From: Burkholderiaceae bacterium
GTDB taxonomy: Bacteria; Pseudomonadota; Gammaproteobacteria; Burkholderiales; Burkholderiaceae_D
Length of the DNA: 36,475 nucleotides
Reading direction: 5' to 3'
Assembly: GCA_023653025.1 (NCBI GenBank)
Contig: JAMNXS010000025.1
Coordinates: forward strand, 1 to 36,475
The translations under genes were made by a program, and so were the position numbers. The notes below the pieces were generated by a model. It did not search any database. It saw nothing but the letters and a program-made list of their open reading frames with translations, and was not told the DNA's origin. Shown piece after piece: positions 31,247-36,475 of the stretch. Within the stretch, counting starts at the first letter, position 1, and the number at the start of each line of letters is the position of its first letter.

Positions 31247-31861
31247 TCACTTCGTACGGATCGCGGATTTCGGGCGGAAGGCCTTGCAGACCGCCTCATG
31301 GGTCTCGATGTAGGGGCCGCCGATGAGATCGATGCAGTAGGGGACGGCGGCAAAGATACCGGCGACTACGGACTGGCCGGACGCGTCCTTCAGCCCCTCG
31401 AGCGTTTCGCGGATCGACTTCGGCTGGCCCGGCAGGTTCATGATCAGCGCCGCATGGTCGCCGCTGTCGCGGATGACCGCGACCTGTCGCGACAGGATCG
31501 CGGTCGGCACGAACTTCAGGCTGATCTGCCGCATCTGCTCGCCGAAGCCGGGCATTTCCTTCGTGGCGACGGCCAGGGTTGCCTCCGGCGTGACGTCGCG
31601 CCGCGCCGGGCCGGTGCCGCCGGTGGTCAGCACGAGGTCGCAGCCGACCTCGTCGACCAGTTCGATCAGGGTCTGTTCGATCAGGCCGCGCTCGTCGGGA
31701 ATCAGTCGCGTCTCCATCTGCCACGGGCTGGCCAGCGCCTGGCCGAACCAGTCGCGCAGCGCCGGCACGCCCTGGTCTTCATAGACGCCGCTCGAGGCCC
31801 GGTCCGAGATCGACACGAGGCCGATGAGCAGTTCGTCAGGATGCGTGCGCGTCTTCTTCAT
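31247..31861 (-). CDS. mog: MogA-like molybdopterin adenylyltransferase
   Basis: This gene encodes 204 residues of the MogA/MoaB family, which adenylylates molybdopterin in molybdenum-cofactor synthesis. The start region IGLVSISDRASSGVYEDQG is near-identical in pattern to E. coli MogA, and the substrate loop TTGGTGPARRDVTPEAT is intact. The ATG at 31861 was chosen from family length; another in-frame ATG at 31873 adds four residues. Either start overlaps the end of yjgA (26 or 38 bp). The symbol assumes MogA rather than MoaB, which the length and motif style favour. It is between yjgA and the esterase on the same strand. Confidence 0.88.
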   Translation of the reverse strand: MKKTRTHPDELLIGLVSISDRASSGVYEDQGVPALRDWFGQALASPWQMETRLIPDERGLIEQTLIELVDEVGCDLVLTTGGTGPARRDVTPEATLAVATKEMPGFGEQMRQISLKFVPTAILSRQVAVIRDSGDHAALIMNLPGQPKSIRETLEGLKDASGQSVVAGIFAAVPYCIDLIGGPYIETHEAVCKAFRPKSAIRTK

Positions 31862-32435
31862 CGTCGCCGTCATGCTCGTTGTCGGTAGGGGCGGGGGCAG
31901 CCTGCAGCGACTTCAGGATCTGGAAGATCTCGCGGTAGGCTTTCGGCGGCTTGTTGTCCGCCTGCTCCTTGCGGGCATTACGCACCAGCGTGCGCAACTG
32001 CTGGATGTCCAGCGCCGGATGCTGCGAGCGTAATTCAGTCAGTGCGCCGTCGTCGGCGATCAGGCGGTCGCGCTGGCGCTCGATCGCATGCAGCGCCGCG
32101 GTCTCGGCTTTCGAGGCGCCGTGCCAGCTGTCGACCACCTTCTGGATCGTCGCCGCCTCGTCTTCGGTCAGCGAGCGCATCTTCTTGCCGACGTATTGCA
32201 GCTGCCGGCGGCGGCCTTCGTGGCTGGTGATCTGCTGGCAGGCGAGGATGGCTTCCAGCACATCCTCGGGCATAGGTATTTTTCGGATACGGTCGCGCGG
32301 TGCCTCGACCAGGGTTTGGCCCAGCTTTTGCAGCGCGGTCATTTCGCGCTTGAGCTGGGACTTGGACGGTCGGTCGTACTGCTGCTCGAATTCGCTGGAC
32401 TGGAACCCGACCGCGCCGCGGTTGGAATTGGGCAT
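31836..32435 (-). CDS. yjgA: YjgA-family (DUF615) ribosome-associated protein
   Basis: This gene encodes 199 residues of the YjgA/DUF615 family. The Lys/Arg/Glu-rich helical character and blocks SKSQLKREMTALQKLGQTL, RRRQLQYVGKKMR and ALDIQQLRTLVRNARKEQ are family features. E. coli YjgA associates with late large-subunit intermediates; the same role here is by homology. The ATG at 32435 gives the usual short N-terminus. The last 20 residues are acidic and His-containing (DDEEDAH). It is divergent from pmbA, a combination commonly seen in betaproteobacteria, and its 3' end overlaps the mog start. Confidence 0.93.
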   Translation of the reverse strand: MPNSNRGAVGFQSSEFEQQYDRPSKSQLKREMTALQKLGQTLVEAPRDRIRKIPMPEDVLEAILACQQITSHEGRRRQLQYVGKKMRSLTEDEAATIQKVVDSWHGASKAETAALHAIERQRDRLIADDGALTELRSQHPALDIQQLRTLVRNARKEQADNKPPKAYREIFQILKSLQAAPAPTDNEHDGDDEEDAHAS

Positions 32436-32465
32436 GATGGACGGCCAATGTGAAACTTGAACGAC

Positions 32466-32474
32466 TGCTATGAT
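32466..32474 (+). promoter_or_regulatory. Extended -10-like element before pmbA
   Basis: TGCTATGAT (TATGAT at 32469-32474) matches the extended -10 pattern TGnTATAAT in five of six core bases, with no clear -35. It lies 35 bp before the pmbA ATG. The ATG within it (32470) is in frame and could be an alternative start. Confidence 0.4.
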
Positions 32475-32508
32475 ACCCGCTTTGACCCCGCGCCGAGAGA
32501 CCGTGCCT

Positions 32509-33873
32509 ATGAACAAGGACATCTTCACCCATTCCCAGAACCAGCTGAAGCAGATCGCAACCGACGTGCTGCGCTTTGCGAAGGACAAGGGGGCGTCCGA
32601 CGCGGTGGTGGAGATCAGCGAGGGTGGCGGGCTGTCGGTGAGCGTGCGCAAGGGCCAGGTCGAGACCATCGAGCAGAACAAGGACAAGGGCATCGGCGTG
32701 ACGGTGTACCTCGGCCAGGGCCGGGCGATACGCCGCGGCAACGCGAGCACCTCCGACTTCTCCCTGCAGTCGCTGAAGGACACCGTCGATGCGGCCTACA
32801 ACATCGCGCGCTTCACGGCCGAGGATGACTGCGCCGGCCTGCCGGACGAGGATCTGCTCGAGCGCGCGCCGCGCGACCTCGACCTGTTCCATCCGTGGAC
32901 GCTGTCGGCCGAGCAGGCGGTGGAAATCGCGAAGCGCTGCGAGGCCGCCGCCTTCGCGGTCGACAAGCGCATCACCAACAGCGAGGGCGCGAACACCTAC
33001 GTGCAGCAATCGCATTTCGTGATGGCCAACTCGCGCGGCTTCATCGGCGGCTATCCGTATTCGCGCCATTCGATCTCGGTGTCGCCGATCGCCGGCAGGG
33101 GCAACCACATGCAGCGCGACGACTGGTATACGTCCGACCGCAATCCGGCGCGGCTGGCCCGTCCCGAGGACATCGGCCGCTACGCGGCAGAGCGTGCGCT
33201 GTCGCGCCTGAACGCGCGCAAGCTCGATACGCGCAAATGCCCGGTGCTGTTCGAGGCGCCGCTTGCCGCCGGCCTGCTCGGCGCGTTCGTGCAGGCGGTT
33301 TCCGGCGGTGCGCTATACCGCAAGTCGACTTTCCTGACCGATTCGCTGGGCACGGCAGTCTTCGGCAAGGACATCCGCATCGTCGAGGATCCGTCCATTC
33401 CCGGCGCCGTCGGCTCGGCGCCTTTCGACGAAGAAGGCGTGCGCGTGCAGCCCCGCGATGTCGTCACGGACGGTGTCGTGCAGGGCTATTTCCTGTCGTC
33501 GTATGCGGCGCGCAAGCTGGGCATGCAAACCACCGGCAATGCCGGCGGGTCGCACAACCTGCAGTTGCTGTCCAGCGGCACGCAGCCCTCGGATGATTTC
33601 GCCGCCATGCTCGGCAAGCTCGGCACCGGCCTGCTCGTCACCGAGCTGATGGGGCATGGCGTCAATTACGTGACCGGCGACTACTCTCGCGGTGCATCGG
33701 GCTACTGGGTCGAGAACGGCATCATCCAGTATCCGGTCGAGGAAATCACCATCGCCGGCAACCTGAAAGACATGTTCCGCGACATCGCCGCCATCGGCAG
33801 CGACGTGCTGGTGCGTGGCACAAAAGCCACAGGCTCCATCCTGATTGGCAGCATGACCGTCGCTGGCGCCTGA
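32509..33873 (+). CDS. pmbA: PmbA/TldE-family metalloprotease subunit
   Basis: This 454-residue protein is full length for PmbA/TldE, the partner of TldD in a heterodimeric protease that matures peptide antibiotics and helps degrade unfolded antitoxin in known systems. Family blocks such as EGGGLSVSVRKGQVETIEQNKDKG and the C-terminal NLQLLSSGT, ELMGHGVN and YPVEEITIAGNL are present. As in TldE members, no HExxxH catalytic motif is seen; the catalytic site lies in TldD, which is not in this window. GAGAGA precedes the ATG at 32509. It is divergent from yjgA. A weak hairpin (33893-33916) lies after the stop. Confidence 0.93.
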   Translation: MNKDIFTHSQNQLKQIATDVLRFAKDKGASDAVVEISEGGGLSVSVRKGQVETIEQNKDKGIGVTVYLGQGRAIRRGNASTSDFSLQSLKDTVDAAYNIARFTAEDDCAGLPDEDLLERAPRDLDLFHPWTLSAEQAVEIAKRCEAAAFAVDKRITNSEGANTYVQQSHFVMANSRGFIGGYPYSRHSISVSPIAGRGNHMQRDDWYTSDRNPARLARPEDIGRYAAERALSRLNARKLDTRKCPVLFEAPLAAGLLGAFVQAVSGGALYRKSTFLTDSLGTAVFGKDIRIVEDPSIPGAVGSAPFDEEGVRVQPRDVVTDGVVQGYFLSSYAARKLGMQTTGNAGGSHNLQLLSSGTQPSDDFAAMLGKLGTGLLVTELMGHGVNYVTGDYSRGASGYWVENGIIQYPVEEITIAGNLKDMFRDIAAIGSDVLVRGTKATGSILIGSMTVAGA

Positions 33874-33892
33874 TAGCCGATCACACACTCTG

Positions 33893-33916
33893 CTGACCGC
33901 ACCCGCTTGCGGTCAG
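33893..33916. terminator. Candidate weak hairpin downstream of pmbA
   Basis: CTGACCGC (33893-33900) and GCGGTCAG (33909-33916) form a perfect 8-bp stem with an 8-nt loop, 20 bp after the pmbA stop. No T-run follows, so any terminator action would be Rho-assisted; it may instead protect the mRNA 3' end. Confidence 0.4.
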
Positions 33917-33965
33917 CCAATCTGACCGTCCGCAAGTTCCCCCATTGATCCCGGTCTTGTCCGCG

Positions 33966-34079
33966 CTAGGCGGGCAGGACCGAGTTCGTCTTGATCGCGC
34001 TGACTTTCACGACAAAGTTGACCGGATCGTCGTCTCCTCGCAACGGGATCCGACCGCTGCTTTTTTCGCCGTAGCGCAT
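33966..34079 (-). CDS. Possible 37-aa small protein in a 405-bp gene gap
   Basis: A short frame with ATG at 34079 and TAG at 33966 encodes 37 residues, MRYGEKSSGRIPLRGDDDP then VNFVVKVSAIKTNSVLPA. It has acidic and aliphatic blocks and no hydrophobic segment. It is the only sensible content I see in the 405-bp stretch between pmbA and the TRAP binding-protein gene, apart from the pmbA hairpin and AT-rich DNA towards 34279. No good ribosome site precedes it, so it may not be translated or may be a fragment of a decayed gene. Confidence 0.35.
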   Translation of the reverse strand: MRYGEKSSGRIPLRGDDDPVNFVVKVSAIKTNSVLPA

Positions 34080-34278
34080 GGAAATTTTACTTAGCGTTAT
34101 TGCAACTCCAAAGGTCATGCGCGCTTACAACACTCGGATTTTACTCAGTTTTTTGCTCTTGCCCCCTCCCGGAACGGACTCCTAGAATTGCCAAGAATTT
34201 AACAAAATGTGCTCGTTCGCAATCAGCCCGGTCGGCGAACCAGCACCGCCTCCAGACCAGGCAACAGGGGACAAATCC

Positions 34279-35364
34279 ATGAAACGCCGTTCTTTCCTTC
34301 ATACCGCCGCCGTTGGCCTTGCTGCCGGTGCCGTTGCCGCTCCGGCCATAGCGCAGACCAGCCCGACCATCAACTGGCGACTGGCATCCAGCTTCCCGAA
34401 GTCGCTGGACACGATCTACGGCGCCGCCGAAATTATGGCTAAACGAGTTTCGCAGCTGACCGACGGCCGCTTCAACATCCGCGTTTTTCCGGGCGGCGAG
34501 ATTGTCCCGGCACTGCAGGTGATGGACGCCGTGCAGGCCGGCACCGTGGAAATGGGCCATTCCGCGTCCTACTACTATTTCGGCAAGGACGCGACCTTCG
34601 CGTTCGACACCGCCGTGCCGTTCGGCCTGACGGCCCGCCAGCAGACCGCCTGGATGGATCAGGGCGGCGGCCGCCAGCTGATGCGCGAGTTCTTCGACGA
34701 CTACGGCATCATCAACTTCATGGGCGGCAACACCGGTTGCCAGATGGGCGGCTGGTTCCGCAAGGAGGTCAACAAGCCGCAGGACCTGAACGGCCTGAAG
34801 ATGCGCGTCGGCGGCTTTGCCGGCCGCGTCATGCAAAAGCTCGGCGTCGTGCCGCAGCAGATTGCCGGCGGCGACATCTATCCCGCGCTCGAGAAGGGCA
34901 CGATCGATGCGGCCGAGTGGATCGGGCCCTACGACGACGAGAAGCTTGGGTTCAACAAGGTTGCGCCGTTCTACTACACGCCCGGCTGGTGGGAGTCCAG
35001 CGCGCAGTTGTCGTTCTATGTCGGCAAGAAGGAGTGGGACAAGCTGCCCAAGGAATACCAGCACGCGCTCGAAGTCGCCACGTACGAGGCCCACATCGCG
35101 ATGCAGGCCATGTACGACGCGCGCAATCCCGCCGCGCTGGCACGGCTGATCAAGGGCGGCGTCAAGCTGCGCACGTTCTCGAAGGCTATTCTCGATGCCT
35201 GCTACAACGCGGCGCAGGAGGTAATCGACGACGAGGCATCGAAGAACCCGAAGTTCAAGAAGGTGCTCGATCCGTGGCGCCGTTTCATGCTCGACCAGAA
35301 CAACTGGTACTCGGTCGCGGAATCTCCGGTACAGGCTTACCTGATCGGCCGACGCAAATCCTGA
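34279..35364 (+). CDS. TRAP transporter solute-binding protein, TakP-like (2-oxoacid binding)
   Basis: This 361-residue protein is a DctP-family periplasmic receptor. The N-terminus KRRSFLH followed by a hydrophobic stretch and AIA-Q is a twin-arginine (Tat) signal with cleavage about residue 25. Blocks such as WRLASSFPKSLDTI, GGNTGCQMGGWFRKEV, LKMRVGGFAG and GGDIYPALEKGTIDAAEW match the TakP subfamily that binds 2-oxoacids (pyruvate, 2-oxobutyrate) with a metal. AGGGGA lies ahead of the ATG at 34279. A good intrinsic terminator follows. The cognate membrane permease is probably the minus-strand DctM-type gene at the window edge, convergent rather than in one operon. Confidence 0.93.
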   Translation: MKRRSFLHTAAVGLAAGAVAAPAIAQTSPTINWRLASSFPKSLDTIYGAAEIMAKRVSQLTDGRFNIRVFPGGEIVPALQVMDAVQAGTVEMGHSASYYYFGKDATFAFDTAVPFGLTARQQTAWMDQGGGRQLMREFFDDYGIINFMGGNTGCQMGGWFRKEVNKPQDLNGLKMRVGGFAGRVMQKLGVVPQQIAGGDIYPALEKGTIDAAEWIGPYDDEKLGFNKVAPFYYTPGWWESSAQLSFYVGKKEWDKLPKEYQHALEVATYEAHIAMQAMYDARNPAALARLIKGGVKLRTFSKAILDACYNAAQEVIDDEASKNPKFKKVLDPWRRFMLDQNNWYSVAESPVQAYLIGRRKS

Positions 35365-35388
35365 ACAGCGTCACTCCCGTACCACCCG

Positions 35389-35412
35389 GCCCGCCCCAGC
35401 GCGGGCTTTTTT
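35389..35412 (+). terminator. Rho-independent terminator for the TRAP binding-protein gene
   Basis: GCCCGC (35389-35394) pairs with GCGGGC (35401-35406) around a 6-nt loop and is followed by six T residues (35407-35412), 25 bp after the stop at 35364. Confidence 0.8.
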
Positions 35413-35496
35413 CTGCCTGCCGCCTTCGCGTCGCGAACCGACGGCGCCGGCCGCATGCGGGCCAGACCGCACTGCCCGCCATGTCGCGTACCGACG

Positions 35497-35525
35497 AAAA
35501 AAAGCGCATCCCGGAGGATGCGCTT
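35497..35525 (-). terminator. Rho-independent terminator for the minus-strand TRAP permease gene
   Basis: A perfect 10-bp stem (AAGCGCATCC 35502-35511 and GGATGCGCTT 35516-35525, CGGA loop) is preceded on the plus strand by seven A residues (35497-35503). On the minus strand it is therefore followed by a T-run, 21 bp after the permease stop at 35546. Confidence 0.85.
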
Positions 35526-35545
35526 CGGCCGACAGCGGCGACGGA

Positions 35546-36475
35546 CTATCGGACAGGCGCCGGACTGGTGGCCGGCGTGACCCCGCCGCCGCGGTCGTCA
35601 TCGACCGTAAACTCGACGGTCGGTATCTCGAAGCCCGCCTCGGGCTCGCCCATGTCGATATGCAGCTCGAGTTGTTCTTTCATGTCGGTTTTGCTGGCAA
35701 CCGAGATCATGCCCGGGAAGGCAATGATCAGCGCCACCATCATTACCTGTATGCCGACGAAGGGCACCGAACCCCAGTAGATGTCGCTGGTCTTGACCTC
35801 CTTCGGCGCGACCGAGCGCAGGTAGAACAGCGCGAAGCCGAACGGCGGATGCATGAACGAGGTTTGCATGTTCACCGACAGCAGCACGCCGAACCAGATC
35901 AGGTCGATGCCCAGTTTGTCGGCCACCGGCCCCACCAGCGGCACGAGGATGAAGGCCAGCTCGAAAAAATCGAGGAAGAAGGCGAGGCCAAAGAACAGCA
36001 GGTTCACGACGATCAGGAAGCCGATCTCGCCACCTGGCAGCGACGTCAGCAGGTGTTCGACCCACAGGTCGCCGTTGATGGCACGGAAGGTCAGCGAGAA
36101 AACGCTCGAACCGATCAGGATGAATAGCACGAAGCAGGACAGGCGGGTCGTCGAGTTCATTGCCTGTTTCAGCAGGTCGGTCGACAAGCGGCGGTTGCTC
36201 ATCGCGAGGATCAATGCGCCCAGCGCGCCCATGCCGCCGCCTTCGGTCGGCGTGGCGATGCCGACGAAGATCGTGCCCAGCACGAGGAAGATCAGCGCCA
36301 GCGGCGGCACCAGCACCAGCACCACTTTCTCGGCCATCGTCGACAGCAGGCCGAGGCTAAGCTTGCGGTTGGCCAGCGCCGCCCCATACGCCACCAGCAC
36401 GCCGACCACGCCGCTGTAGACCAGCGCCACGTCGTCCGTCATGCCGGGCCGGCCGGCCAGATAGAAAGTCTTGAA
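35546..36475 (-). CDS. TRAP transporter large permease subunit (DctM family), C-terminal part, runs off the window
   Basis: At least 309 residues, partial at the N-terminus because the frame is open to the right edge (36475, a codon boundary). It has several membrane segments and the DctM-family blocks PTEGGGMGALGAL, FFLDFFELAFILVPL and MQTSFMHPPFGFALFYLRSVAP. DctM subunits translocate the solute delivered by the binding protein, driven by a sodium or proton gradient. The last 40 residues form a hydrophilic, acidic, Pro-rich tail (TVDDDRGGG), longer than usual. It is convergent with the TakP-like receptor. A small DctQ subunit is expected upstream, outside the window. Confidence 0.9.
   Translation of the reverse strand, partial: FKTFYLAGRPGMTDDVALVYSGVVGVLVAYGAALANRKLSLGLLSTMAEKVVLVLVPPLALIFLVLGTIFVGIATPTEGGGMGALGALILAMSNRRLSTDLLKQAMNSTTRLSCFVLFILIGSSVFSLTFRAINGDLWVEHLLTSLPGGEIGFLIVVNLLFFGLAFFLDFFELAFILVPLVGPVADKLGIDLIWFGVLLSVNMQTSFMHPPFGFALFYLRSVAPKEVKTSDIYWGSVPFVGIQVMMVALIIAFPGMISVASKTDMKEQLELHIDMGEPEAGFEIPTVEFTVDDDRGGGVTPATSPAPVR

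Noticed and set aside
33893-33916. Strong intrinsic terminator after pmbA
   Set aside because: The stem is perfect but no T-run follows; listed only as a weak candidate.

Overview
The window is about 36.5 kb of GC-rich (roughly two-thirds G+C, by eye) chromosomal DNA from a proteobacterium. It is most likely a betaproteobacterium, Burkholderiales or a close relative. Grounds are codon use strongly biased to G/C at third positions, the pmbA / yjgA / mog neighbourhood, TRAP 2-oxoacid transport genes, a Czc-type metal efflux operon and several paired c-di-GMP enzymes. This taxonomic call is inference from gene content. I saw no rRNA, tRNA, CRISPR array, transposase or prophage block, so it looks like ordinary chromosome with accessory stretches.

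Layout. 1-262: an 83-bp tandem repeat belonging to a dispersed palindromic family (other copies at 16823-16905 and 29904-29987). 286-1026 (-): SGNH hydrolase. 1225-3664 (+): a tightly overlapped trio of a MoxR-like AAA ATPase, a 79-aa protein, and a VWA protein with an HEXXH metallopeptidase-like site. 3686-5690: a divergent SbtA-type bicarbonate permease and LysR regulator. 5809-11543 (+): czcCBA-type heavy-metal RND efflux, followed by a convergent 91-aa protein. 11993-12376: a hypothetical. 12468-15110 (-): a membrane sensor with PAS-GGDEF-EAL domains. 15393-16748 (+): an omega-amino acid:pyruvate aminotransferase. 16931-17847 (-): glyoxalase I and a hypothetical.

18120-20494 (+): an H-NOX haem sensor overlapping a GGDEF-EAL protein whose N-terminus is an HNOBA-like domain, a likely nitric-oxide to c-di-GMP circuit. 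20573-20971 (-): a low-complexity lipoprotein. 21201-22858 (+): a PQQ-type sugar dehydrogenase overlapping a cytochrome c, probably an exported dehydrogenase and its electron acceptor. 22874-23815 (-): a thioredoxin-reductase-like flavoprotein cut by one in-frame amber codon. 24025-25023 (+): a MotB-like stator protein without MotA. 25052-26275 (-): a YbfB/YjiJ-like MFS permease. 26405-27433 (+): a phytanoyl-CoA dioxygenase-family protein. 27434-28458 (-): a small membrane protein overlapping a low-molecular-weight tyrosine phosphatase. 28564-29883 (+): a metabolite:H+ symporter. 30086-32435 (-): a secreted protein, a carboxylesterase, a MogA-like protein and YjgA, with divergent PmbA/TldE at 32509-33873. 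34279-35364 (+): a TakP-like TRAP binding protein. 35546-36475 (-): the C-terminal part of a TRAP large permease running off the window edge.

The most interesting parts are: the ATPase / small protein / VWA-metallopeptidase trio; the H-NOX/HNOBA-GGDEF-EAL pair with a 14-bp perfect inverted repeat upstream and a 12-bp repeat tract abutting its start codon; the dispersed palindromes downstream of gene ends; the single amber codon in the flavoprotein; and a terminator-like hairpin in the leader of the first GGDEF-EAL gene. All functional calls rest on motifs and recalled family features; no database search was run.
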